Shown: in pieces, positions 9,100 through 16,682 of the stretch
How positions within the stretch are numbered: position 1 is the first letter of the stretch
Layout: every line of letters begins with the position of its first letter
NCBI RefSeq assembly: GCF_050753345.1
Contig: NZ_JBLZFX010000009.1
Location: 1-64,000, forward strand
Length of the DNA stretch: 64,000 nucleotides
Reading direction: 5' to 3'
Source of the DNA: Alkalinema pantanalense
Lineage (GTDB): Bacteria; Cyanobacteriota; Cyanobacteriia; Leptolyngbyales; Leptolyngbyaceae
The notes under the pieces: generated by a model
Databases searched by the model: none
What the model was told of the DNA's origin: nothing
Seen by the model: only the letters and a program-made list of their open reading frames with translations
Made by a program: the position numbers and the translations under genes

Positions 9100-9214
9100 G
9101 TATCCTGAACTGCGATCGTCTCGATAAACAAGGATCTCGGGAAATCACCCTTCAATCCTTCAATCCGATCTCCCCTAGCCTCCCTTAAGAAGGGGGGAAT
9201 AGAAGTAATGGAAG

Positions 9215-10867
9215 ATGATGCATAATTTTTTGCAAACAACCCAAAAATGGTGGAGTGTTTCCACAAACCGCCAAGTCACCTGGATTTTGGCCGCTGGGCT
9301 CTTCATTCGCACCATGATTGCTCTATGGCTCCAACCGGGGTTTGACGAAGCCTACTATTACCTCTACACGCAGTATCCTGACTGGAGCTTTTTTGACCAT
9401 CCGCCCCTCGTGGCCATTACCACCGCGATCGGCCTTTGGTTCAGTGGCGAAACGGTGTCGCAATTCACAATTCGCATCGGCAGTTTATTGCTGTATACGG
9501 CCACGTTATATTTGCTCTATCGGGCGGGGCGGCGACTGTTTGGCTTTCGGGTGGGGCTGCTGGGGCTGATTTTGGCGTCGATCGTGCCGATTTTCCAGCT
9601 TGCTTTTGGCACAATGACGCTGCCGGATGTGCCCTTGATGTTTTTTTGGACAGCGACGCTGTGGGGCGCATCGGAGGAGTTTTTCCCGTTAAACGGTCAA
9701 CGCTACCGACCGACCTATCGCCTTGCCATTTTGGGTTTACTGGTTGGGCTGGCCTGCATTAGCAAGTACCACGGATTTCTGCTGGGGGCGGGATTGGTGG
9801 GATTTTGCCTCACCAGTCGGGAGCACCGACGAGCCCTCTACTCCCCCTGGGCGCTGGCGAGTTTTGTCGCCTTTTTTGCAACGTTGTATCCGGTGTTGGT
9901 CTGGAATGCCCAGCATGACTGGATTTCCTTTACCTTCCAAGCGGGGCGGAGTGTTCCGGCCAAGGGATACAGCATTGGTAAACTCCTGGGGGTGGTGTTG
10001 CAGGAAGTGGGCTACCTGTTCCCGACGATCGGGATTCCGTTGTGGTGGGTCAGTCTGCGGGTGTTGGGGGCGCAGTTGCTGTCTCCGTTTGTGCGACGGA
10101 TTCGGGATACCCACCAGGAGATTCGCATTAAGCAACGGTTAGTCCTGTGGCTATCGGCTCCGGTGTTTCTGCTGTTCACGCTAATCGGCGGATACCGATC
10201 GGTTCTGCCCACCTGGGCCATGCCGGGATTTTTCATCGCGACGATTTTGCTGGCCCAGAAGGTGGCTGTCTGGCAAATTCCTTCACCCAAAATTATTCGT
10301 CGGTGGTTGCTGGGTTCGGCGATCGCTGTCAATTTTCTACTGCTGTTGGCCCTCTCCCATGTAGCGGGCGGCACGCTGCAAAACCCAAGTAATACGGCTC
10401 TGTTTGGTGGTTTTATTTCCCCCCAAGAAGATGCCTCGGTGCAACTGGTGGACATTGTCCAACTGCGTCAAGGCTTTGCCCAGCAGCCCCAACTGATGCA
10501 AGCCTTGCAGCGATCGGATTTTATCTTTAGCAATCGTTTCCATCTCTCCGGTCACATTGCCATGGCACTAAAACCTTTGCGATCGCTGCCAGTGACCTGC
10601 TTTGACAAACGGGATATGCGCGGGTTTGCCTTCTGGTCTAAGGAAACGGATTGGCTAGGCAAAACGGGCTTGTACCTAACCTCTAACGAGTACCAAGCCA
10701 AGGAAGATTCCGCTGCGGAATATGTACCCTATTTCCGGTCATTGAAAAAAGTGGGAGAAGTGCCGTTATACCGAGGGGGCGTGGTGGTCGATCGCTTCCA
10801 TGTTTTCCTCGCGCAGGATCAGATCAAGCCCTTCCCCCGTCCCCGCGAAGGCAGCAAAGGCGCATAA
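9215..10867 (+). CDS. Glycosyltransferase family 39 membrane protein (PMT_2 type)
   Basis: A 550-residue polytopic protein. The hallmark first loop reads GFDEAYYYLYTQYPDWSFFD followed by HPPLVA, with the catalytic-type Asp-Glu pair. About ten membrane segments follow (for example residues 80-100, 105-125, 165-190, 205-225, 300-320, 355-375), then a lumenal domain from about residue 390. It is related to, but not a recent copy of, the preceding gene. Family members act on polyprenyl-phosphate sugars and are often part of envelope polysaccharide or glycolipid synthesis. Start at 9215 (or the ATG at 9218) after GGAAG. No polysaccharide cluster surrounds the pair. Confidence 0.85.
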   Translation: MMHNFLQTTQKWWSVSTNRQVTWILAAGLFIRTMIALWLQPGFDEAYYYLYTQYPDWSFFDHPPLVAITTAIGLWFSGETVSQFTIRIGSLLLYTATLYLLYRAGRRLFGFRVGLLGLILASIVPIFQLAFGTMTLPDVPLMFFWTATLWGASEEFFPLNGQRYRPTYRLAILGLLVGLACISKYHGFLLGAGLVGFCLTSREHRRALYSPWALASFVAFFATLYPVLVWNAQHDWISFTFQAGRSVPAKGYSIGKLLGVVLQEVGYLFPTIGIPLWWVSLRVLGAQLLSPFVRRIRDTHQEIRIKQRLVLWLSAPVFLLFTLIGGYRSVLPTWAMPGFFIATILLAQKVAVWQIPSPKIIRRWLLGSAIAVNFLLLLALSHVAGGTLQNPSNTALFGGFISPQEDASVQLVDIVQLRQGFAQQPQLMQALQRSDFIFSNRFHLSGHIAMALKPLRSLPVTCFDKRDMRGFAFWSKETDWLGKTGLYLTSNEYQAKEDSAAEYVPYFRSLKKVGEVPLYRGGVVVDRFHVFLAQDQIKPFPRPREGSKGA

Positions 10868-10893
10868 TTGGATCAAGACCGGAAGGTGATTCT

Positions 10894-11466
10894 ATGCCGC
10901 TCATCACGCCGAAACGATTTACGATCGCGGATTACCATCGCCTGCGGGAAGTGGGATTGCTGCAAGAGGGCGATCGGGTTGAACTGATCCGGGGGGAATT
11001 AATTCAAATGTCACCCAAAGGCACTGCCCATAGTTTCTGCACGATGCGATTGTTCCGGCTGTTGGATCGGTTGTTGGGTGAGGCGGTGACGTTGCGTTGC
11101 CAGGAACCAATCGCAATTCCACCAGACAGTCAACCGGAGCCGGATATTGTGCTGGCCCAAGGCCGAGATACCGATTATCTGGATCACCATCCCTATCCGG
11201 CGGATGTTCTGCTGGCGATCGAAGTGGCGGATTCCAGCTTGGAGTACGATCGCACGGTCAAGTTGGCACTCTACGCGGAAGCGGGCATTGCCCATTACTG
11301 GATTGCTGATGTGAATGGGCGGCAGATGGAGTGCTACAGCCAACCCTATCGATCGGCCCAAGGCTATTTTGCCTACCAGACCCGTCACATTGTTCTGGTT
11401 GATCAACCCCTGACCATTCCTGGATTTGCGGCGGTGACCCTGGATTTACAGCACATTTTCCCTTAA
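10894..11466 (+). CDS. Uma2-family (DUF820) endonuclease-like protein
   Basis: A 190-residue protein of the Uma2/DUF820 family, a PD-(D/E)XK fold expanded to many copies in cyanobacterial genomes. Features seen: the opening FTIADYHRLREVGLLQEGDR, RVELIRGELIQMSP, then QPEPDIVLA and LAIEVADSSLEYDR with the expected Asp, Glu and a downstream Lys (VKLALYAEAGI), so the active-site pattern is intact. The biological role of the family is not settled. Start at 10894 after GGAAGGTG, a good ribosome binding site, 26 bases beyond the glycosyltransferase stop. Confidence 0.9.
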   Translation: MPLITPKRFTIADYHRLREVGLLQEGDRVELIRGELIQMSPKGTAHSFCTMRLFRLLDRLLGEAVTLRCQEPIAIPPDSQPEPDIVLAQGRDTDYLDHHPYPADVLLAIEVADSSLEYDRTVKLALYAEAGIAHYWIADVNGRQMECYSQPYRSAQGYFAYQTRHIVLVDQPLTIPGFAAVTLDLQHIFP

Positions 11467-11566
11467 GGGAACAGCGCATCAATAAAATCCCAATTGGGTA
11501 GGGGTAGGAGAGTAAAAGGGTAGGGGAATGAAGAGGGGATATTATTTCTTTGCAAATCCTTAAATA

Positions 11567-11599
11567 CCAAACTCGATCGCCCAAGGACGATCGAGTTGG
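11567..11599. terminator. Hairpin between convergent Uma2 and psbY genes
   Basis: CCAA-ACTCGATCG and CGATCGAGTTGG can pair over 12 bp with one bulged A and an eight-base loop. It sits between two convergent genes and could terminate either; a run of A follows on the plus strand and only a short T-run on the minus strand, so intrinsic terminator function is plausible but not clear. Confidence 0.45.
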
Positions 11600-11683
11600 T
11601 AAAAAATTTAATTGACTAGCCTAATGGACAGAGTCCAAGACTTTTTCTCTGACAAGAAACTTCTGAAAAGAATTCAGTGATCA

Positions 11684-11809
11684 CTAAGCTCTCTTGTTTA
11701 AGAAGTTGTCCAACTGTTGTTGAGCGGCACGGAAAATATTGAAAACGGCCCAACCGAGTGCGAGTCCTACGGGTGCCAGAACAGCCAAAACACGAAAGTC
11801 TAAATCCAT
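11684..11809 (-). CDS. psbY: Photosystem II protein Y (PsbY)
   Basis: A 41-residue single-span membrane protein too short for routine gene calling: MDLDFRVLAVLAPVGLALGW, then AVFNIFRAAQQQLDNFLNKR and a final Ala. The length, the D-x-R-V start, the hydrophobic span with A-P-x-x-x-A-x-x-W, and the amphipathic tail match cyanobacterial PsbY, the peripheral photosystem II subunit beside cytochrome b559. The start is the ATG at 11809. It is monocistronic and convergent with the Uma2 gene. Confidence 0.85.
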   Translation of the reverse strand: MDLDFRVLAVLAPVGLALGWAVFNIFRAAQQQLDNFLNKRA

Positions 11810-12005
11810 AGTTCCCTGTCTCTCTTAAAAAGCTAGGTAATGTTATTACTAATTTTTACCTGATTACGCGCCCTAGGGGAAGACATTAGGACAGCGAGTT
11901 CAGGGGAATTTGCCGACCGATCGGCCTCTTATCAATCCGTCTCTGTCATTTAGCTTCACGAAATCAGCGAGATCCGCTCAATCCGCTCAATCCTAATTAG
12001 CAAGA

Positions 12006-12035
12006 TAGCAAAACCCTAATTAGCAAAACCCTAAG
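12006..12035. repeat. 15-bp tandem duplication at a gene end
   Basis: TAGCAAAACCCTAAT (12006-12020) is followed directly by TAGCAAAACCCTAAG (12021-12035). The second copy encodes the last codons of the gamma-carbonic-anhydrase-like gene on the minus strand, and a 9-bp tandem pair ATCCGCTCA lies just beyond at 11972-11989. Confidence 0.85.
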
Positions 12036-12580
12036 TGGGTGCCTTTGCCTGCGTGGACGAGGGCCAATTGCTCATAATGCTCTGCGTGGGTAATCAGATC
12101 TGTCACTTCCTGATCCGACAGTTCCCGCACCGCCTTTCCCGGAATGCCGACAACCAACGATCGCGGCGGCACATCCTTCGTCACCACCGCCCCTGCACCC
12201 ACAATACTGCCTGCACCAATCCGCACCCCGTCCAGAACGATCGCGCCAATGCCAATCAAACAACCTGATTCGATATGGGCACTGTGGATCACCGCTCGGT
12301 GGCCGACAGTCACATGGGCTTCCAAAATGGTTTCCTTCCCCGGATCCCCATGGAGGACGGCCCCGTCTTGAACATTGCTGTGGGGGCCGATCGTAATTTT
12401 TTCCACATCCCCCCGTACGATCGCGCCGTACCAAATACTGGCCCCTTCCGCGATCGTCACACATCCGATCACAGTGGCATTCTCCGCGACAAATGCCGCT
12501 TGAGACCTATCGACAGGGGGCCAATAGGATGGAAATGAAGAAGCTTGCACCACGGATTTACACCCCGGAATTTGTATCAA
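12020..12580 (-). CDS. Gamma-carbonic-anhydrase-like left-handed beta-helix protein
   Basis: About 186 residues with the hexapeptide periodicity of a left-handed beta-helix (ENATVIGCVTIAEGASIWYG onward). Residues fitting the gamma-CA zinc ligands are present: His in AVLHGDPG, and the two His of VGHRAVIHSA. The helix ends GAVVTKDVPPRSLVVGIPGK. This places it with the YrdA/PaaY/CaiE group rather than with CcmM, since there are no Rubisco-small-subunit repeats. Activity as a carbonic anhydrase is possible but many members lack it. Start uncertain: TTG at 12580 or GTG at 12553; neither has a clear ribosome binding site. Divergent from the TIGR02652 gene. Confidence 0.8.
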   Translation of the reverse strand: MIQIPGCKSVVQASSFPSYWPPVDRSQAAFVAENATVIGCVTIAEGASIWYGAIVRGDVEKITIGPHSNVQDGAVLHGDPGKETILEAHVTVGHRAVIHSAHIESGCLIGIGAIVLDGVRIGAGSIVGAGAVVTKDVPPRSLVVGIPGKAVRELSDQEVTDLITHAEHYEQLALVHAGKGTHLGFC

Positions 12581-12675
12581 GAAACGTTTTGAGATTCCAA
12601 AATTTTTCAGTGGGATCCTGATAGTTTCTAGCGGAAGATGTCAGGATGACCTAGAGATAAGGATTTGCCCCTAGT

Positions 12676-12681
12676 TATAAT
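12676..12681 (+). promoter_or_regulatory. Possible -10 element before the TIGR02652 gene
   Basis: A perfect TATAAT lies 17 bases before the ATG at 12698 and 41 before the ATG at 12722. No good -35 is seen at the right spacing, which is common in cyanobacterial promoters. Confidence 0.35.
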
Positions 12682-12697
12682 AAACGTTAGCAACCGC

Positions 12698-13231
12698 ATG
12701 CCGTATCAAATCCCCGAATACATGAACAGTCTAGGCTCGCAGTATCCGATTTTCGGGCCAGAGATCCAATGTCCTCACTGTCGTCAAACGATTCCCGCGT
12801 TGACGCTAACGGATACCTATCTGTGTCCTCGCCATGGTGCGTTTGAGGCAGATCCCAACACTGGCGAACTTGTTCATCTCCAATCTGGTCGGCATTGGCG
12901 GCTGTGGAATGGCGACTGGTATCGTCAGCACACCCACCCCGATGGCATTCGGTTTGAGATTCACGAAGCCCTCGATCGCCTGTATACCCAAGGCTACCGA
13001 GCTACACGGGTCATTATTGCCAAGCGCTATCAAGAACTGATCAGTACCTATCTGGAACGCAGCACCCCTTGGCGCGGCCAAACCGATGCCCAGAAACCTC
13101 GGCTCTATGGACTGCCTGTGGAATTCAGCCCGGATCCAACCGAAGAACCCTGCTGGAATGTGATTAACTTTGATCTGGAAAAGGAACCGGGTGCCCCGGT
13201 GCGATATCCCTATTTTCGGCTCTTAGAGTAA
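12698..13231 (+). CDS. TIGR02652-family cyanobacterial protein
   Basis: A 177-residue soluble protein of a family restricted to cyanobacteria and still without known function. The N-terminal part has a small zinc-ribbon-like pattern, CPHCRQ ... LCPRHG, at about residues 22-48. The central part HLQSGRHWRLWNGDWYRQH and TQGYRATRVIIAKRYQ is the conserved core of the family. The start is either ATG 12698 or ATG 12722; the second begins closer to the conserved IFGPEIQCP. A TTG at 12665 would precede the candidate -10 element and is unlikely. Confidence 0.8.
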   Translation: MPYQIPEYMNSLGSQYPIFGPEIQCPHCRQTIPALTLTDTYLCPRHGAFEADPNTGELVHLQSGRHWRLWNGDWYRQHTHPDGIRFEIHEALDRLYTQGYRATRVIIAKRYQELISTYLERSTPWRGQTDAQKPRLYGLPVEFSPDPTEEPCWNVINFDLEKEPGAPVRYPYFRLLE

Positions 13232-13284
13232 TTGTCAGACGGAATGCTTGAGTTCTGGAAAGGTGAGGTAGACCAGGCAACCCT

Positions 13285-13713
13285 ATGCTCCACCATGCTT
13301 CGATTCGGACGGCGGACATTTTTCGGGCGATCGCATTCTATGAGCAACTAGGCTTTACGGTATGTGAGCGGTTTACAGCGGGTTATACCCTCGCCTGTTG
13401 GATGGAGGGACTGGGTGGACGCATTGAACTGATGCAAATTCCCCAGCCCAAGCCCGCCGCCGATGCGTTTGGGGATGAGCATTATGTGGGGTACTATCAT
13501 CTTTCTTTCGACTTGACTGAGTTAACCCAGGACTTGCCCAGTTGGTTAGCAGAGCTCCAGGCTAAACTGACTGCGATCGACCAACCCTTAACCATTCTGC
13601 TGACGCCGCAACAGCAGATGATTGGCGATCGGGTGTATGAAGTGGCATTTGTGGCCGATAGTGATGGTTTGCCGTTAGAGTTTTTGCGGGAAATGGCACA
13701 ACTGCCTGGGTAG
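13285..13713 (+). CDS. VOC (glyoxalase/bleomycin resistance) superfamily protein
   Basis: A 142-residue protein made of two beta-alpha-beta-beta-beta modules. The first opens LHHASIRTADIFRAIAFYEQ with the His that usually binds metal. The first half also holds GRIELMQI with Glu, and the second half has YHLSFD and DSDGLPLEFL, giving the usual His/Glu set for a metal site. The substrate cannot be inferred. Start ATG at 13285, 53 bases after the TIGR02652 stop, on the same strand. Confidence 0.8.
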   Translation: MLHHASIRTADIFRAIAFYEQLGFTVCERFTAGYTLACWMEGLGGRIELMQIPQPKPAADAFGDEHYVGYYHLSFDLTELTQDLPSWLAELQAKLTAIDQPLTILLTPQQQMIGDRVYEVAFVADSDGLPLEFLREMAQLPG

Positions 13714-13818
13714 ACTGGAGGTTAGAGCATTGCCATTGGCTATGAGAGAATTTGCCCCCTGGATGTTTGCGGTTTGGTGATGCTTCTGCTTGGCTGTATT
13801 TACCCGGTGCCCCGTGCT

Positions 13819-14769
13819 ATGGATGCCTTTTCGGACAATTGGGCCTATCTCAAAGTTGAATTGAATTGGTTAGAACGGTTGCTAATGATGGCCGTTGCAA
13901 AACAGCGGCAGGAAGCGAAAGAATTGGATGCGATCGCCAAAACACGGGGCGATCGGGCAACCAGCCACTGGTGGAAAGGCGTGATCACGGTGGAAAAGGG
14001 TGGTTATGACTCCCCTCGGCCCGTAGTGGCAAAATCAGTCACCGTGGGCAATTATCACGAACAATTGGAAACTCGCGTTCAAGCCTCCGCCAAAGAGGGC
14101 ATTCCCTTAGCCCTGCCGCAACTGTGCGATCGCCTTGCCCTATCTCGGTTTGAAAAGCAGGTGTTGCTATTGGCCTTGGCTCCGGAAGTTCACCATCGCT
14201 ATAGTGACTTGCTGGATTATCTCTGTCAGCAAAGTTTGCCGACGGTGGATTTGGCGCTGCGGTTGTTTTGTCGGAGTGATCAGGCATGGCGGGAAGGGCG
14301 ACTCAAATTTCTGACTGCGCCCTTCCAGTTGTTAATTCAATTATTGGAAGAAAAACCTGGGCCGTTGCTGAAGCGATCGATCAAGCTCTCCGATGATTTG
14401 GTCACGTTTTTGCTCTCCGATGTCCCTGAACTGGGATTTATTGAAACTCTTCAACCCATTGCACCACCGATCGAAATCCCGCCGATTGAACCCTCAGTCG
14501 TGACCGTCCCTCTACCCGCGATCGAGCGACTGCCAATCGAGCGACTGCCAATCGTCCGAGAGCGAGAACGGGTCTGGCGGCAAGCGGTGCCCAAGGATCT
14601 CCCTCGGGTGAAAAATCTGTCCTGGAAGCGGCTGGCTCAGCTAGAGTTATCTTCTACAGAAATTCAATCCATTTGCCAACGGGCGATTGAACAGGCTCAA
14701 AAGGACGGCAAACCCTTGTCCCTCCGCCACTTCAAGCAAGTTCTGCAACAGCAAGGACTGGTAATTTGA
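13819..14769 (+). CDS. AAA-ATPase relative lacking the ATPase core
   Basis: About 316 residues. Residues 1-200 match the N-terminal region of the large cyanobacterial AAA proteins: SDNWAYLKVELNWLERLL, then the winged-helix segment LALSRFEKQVLLLALAPEVH and FLTAPFQLLIQLLEE. Residues 265-316 look like an AAA C-terminal lid, LAQLELSSTEIQSICQRAIE to SLRHFKQVLQQQG. Between them, where Walker A and B should lie, there is only a linker of about 50 residues rich in Pro, Ile and Glu with a duplicated IERLP unit. No GxxGxGKT or hhhhDE motif is present. It may bind partners of, or regulate, full-length paralogues. ATG 13819 is preferred over TTG 13774. Confidence 0.65.
   Translation: MDAFSDNWAYLKVELNWLERLLMMAVAKQRQEAKELDAIAKTRGDRATSHWWKGVITVEKGGYDSPRPVVAKSVTVGNYHEQLETRVQASAKEGIPLALPQLCDRLALSRFEKQVLLLALAPEVHHRYSDLLDYLCQQSLPTVDLALRLFCRSDQAWREGRLKFLTAPFQLLIQLLEEKPGPLLKRSIKLSDDLVTFLLSDVPELGFIETLQPIAPPIEIPPIEPSVVTVPLPAIERLPIERLPIVRERERVWRQAVPKDLPRVKNLSWKRLAQLELSSTEIQSICQRAIEQAQKDGKPLSLRHFKQVLQQQGLVI
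14521..14550 (+). repeat. 15-bp in-frame tandem duplication
   Basis: ATCGAGCGACTGCCA occurs at 14521-14535 and 14536-14550, followed by ATCG. It encodes IERLP twice within the linker of the AAA-type protein. Confidence 0.95.
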
Positions 14770-14824
14770 CGATCTCGTTGACGATGGCGAATGACATTCC
14801 ATTGTCAGGACAGATATCTTGTCC

Positions 14825-15184
14825 TTAGGACATCCGACTCACCCGCCCGAAGAACGGCACATCTACAGGTTTACGTTGCCATAGCCGCAGCATGAGATAC
14901 AGGTTCAAGACAAAATAGCCCGATGTAAGTAAGCTACTTGCCAGCAGCAGCGGAACCTTAATAGTGTCGGAATTGTTCACCCCTAGATCAAACATCACCG
15001 TCCCCGCAAACCAGGCCATTGCTAGTTTGATTGCCAAACGACTGAGGGCTCGTTCCTGCTTGGAGCGATCGGGCCGACTCAGCGTCCACATGGCAGGACC
15101 AACCCCAAACACGGGCATTAGATAAAGCAGTAGTGTTAAGCTTTTGAGCTCATCTTTATCGATGGCTTCGATCGTTCGATTCAT
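14825..15184 (-). CDS. Small conserved membrane protein of unknown function
   Basis: A 119-residue protein with three hydrophobic segments, about residues 15-35, 50-68 and 78-100, and a short basic tail. No signal peptide or catalytic motif. It resembles small membrane proteins found across cyanobacteria, but I cannot name a characterised family. The start is the ATG at 15184, preceded by CTGAGGGATCC on the minus strand, a weak ribosome binding site. It faces the AAA-type gene convergently and is divergent from the AI-2E transporter gene. Confidence 0.7.
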   Translation of the reverse strand: MNRTIEAIDKDELKSLTLLLYLMPVFGVGPAMWTLSRPDRSKQERALSRLAIKLAMAWFAGTVMFDLGVNNSDTIKVPLLLASSLLTSGYFVLNLYLMLRLWQRKPVDVPFFGRVSRMS

Positions 15185-15425
15185 GGATCCCTCAGTTCAA
15201 CGGTGGGTAACGGGAAGATAGATGACGTTTGCTCTATTTTGCCCTCTCCCTTCCGTTATGACGTGCCTTAGACTCAAATTTTCGTGATAATGGAGGAAGG
15301 TTGGATAACTGTGGGGGCAGTGCTGTGAGAATAGTGCTGGGAACACAGTTGGTCAAAAGAGTGCCGGTTAAAACAGTTCCGGTCAAAAACAGTTACGTTT
15401 AGTGTGCACGGTTCAACTCGGTGGC

Positions 15426-16649
15426 ATGATGCAGCAGACCAATCGATGGTTGACTTGGTGGGAAACAGTTTCGCCGTTGGGCAAGGTGTTGGCGATCGCC
15501 CTGGCAATTCCACTGCTGGTAGTTAATATTTGGGCGATTTCGACTGTTTTCGAATATTTCAACTCCCTCTTTGTCATTGTTATTGCTGCTTCGTTGTTGG
15601 CATTTTTGCTCAACTACCCCGTCACTTTACTCCAATTGAAGGGAAATAACCGGGAACGCGCTTCGATCGTCGTCTTCCTATTGTCGATTTCTCTGCTACT
15701 TGCTTTGGGGGTCACGCTGGTGCCCTTAGCCTTAGCTCAAGCTGAACAGTTGATTTCCAGTTTGCCGAAATGGATTGATTCAGGCAAGCAACAACTGCTG
15801 CTGTTGAACATGCAGTTGGAGAATATGGGCGTTCCGCTGAATTTGGATTTACTGACGGAACAAATTGTCGATCGATTGAAGAGTCAATTACAGGCTATTA
15901 CCGAAAAAGTTTTAAATCTCGCCCTATTTACTGTCACGAGTCTGTTGGATTCACTGTTAACTTTAGTGTTAACGTTTTATTTGCTTCAGCATGGTGATGA
16001 ACTGTGGGAAAGTTTAATTGATTGGTTGCCCGTTCGGATTCGTCAGCCCTTTTCCCAGACATTGCGAGTCAGTTTCCAAAACTTTTTCTTGGGACAGTTT
16101 ATTCTGGCGACTTCCTTAGGGTCGATTTTAACCCTGGCCTTTCTCTGGTTGCGCGTGCCCTTTGGACTGTTATTCGGACTAACGATCGGCACCATGGCGT
16201 TGGTTCCCTTCGGTGGTTCCGTGGGAATTGCCTTAGTCACTTTGCTTGTTGCGCTGCGGGATATTTGGCTAGGCGTAAAGGTTTTGGCCACTGCTGTTTT
16301 AGTGCAGCAAATTATTGAAAATATTATTGCCCCCCGCGTTCTCAGCAGCATTACGGGACTGAATCCCGTCTGGGTGTTCATCTCGATTTTGACTGGAGCT
16401 CGGGTTGGTGGTCTGTTAGGGGTGATCATTGCAGTGCCCACGGCTGTGGTGATTAAAACCGCCCTAGGTGCCCTGAAAGCGCCCACTTCGGAGATTGCGG
16501 CTAATCCTGACAATCCCGCGATCGTGGAAACTCGTTTGACAACAGAAACAGCAGATAACTCGATCGAGTCATCCAAAGTCGAAGCAACGAAAGCTGATCT
16601 CGCTGGATCTGATCGAACGGGTCAAGCAGTTCCCCAGGAAGAAGGTTAA
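15426..16649 (+). CDS. AI-2E/PerM-family transporter
   Basis: About 407 residues with the order typical of the family: two N-terminal spans (from WWETVSPLGKVLAIALAIPL), two more at LNYPVTLLQL/LLSISLLLALGV, a long soluble helical region at about 115-170, and four C-terminal spans ending ITGLNPVWVFISILTGARVG and GVIIAVPTAVVIKT. The NPVWVF/GAxxGGxxGxxxAxP motif is diagnostic. Members export small molecules such as AI-2 or move sodium; the substrate here is unknown. The last 60 residues are acidic and low in complexity. The ATG at 15426 (or 15429) fits the family better than the GTG at 15402. Confidence 0.9.
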   Translation: MMQQTNRWLTWWETVSPLGKVLAIALAIPLLVVNIWAISTVFEYFNSLFVIVIAASLLAFLLNYPVTLLQLKGNNRERASIVVFLLSISLLLALGVTLVPLALAQAEQLISSLPKWIDSGKQQLLLLNMQLENMGVPLNLDLLTEQIVDRLKSQLQAITEKVLNLALFTVTSLLDSLLTLVLTFYLLQHGDELWESLIDWLPVRIRQPFSQTLRVSFQNFFLGQFILATSLGSILTLAFLWLRVPFGLLFGLTIGTMALVPFGGSVGIALVTLLVALRDIWLGVKVLATAVLVQQIIENIIAPRVLSSITGLNPVWVFISILTGARVGGLLGVIIAVPTAVVIKTALGALKAPTSEIAANPDNPAIVETRLTTETADNSIESSKVEATKADLAGSDRTGQAVPQEEG

Positions 16650-16682
16650 TTGCTCGTTTTAAGTACATACAGTGCAACCGCT

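Noticed and set aside
9318..10455. Several long alternative frames inside the second glycosyltransferase gene
   Set aside because: Overlapping shadow frames on both strands with no domain content; the family-39 frame explains the region.
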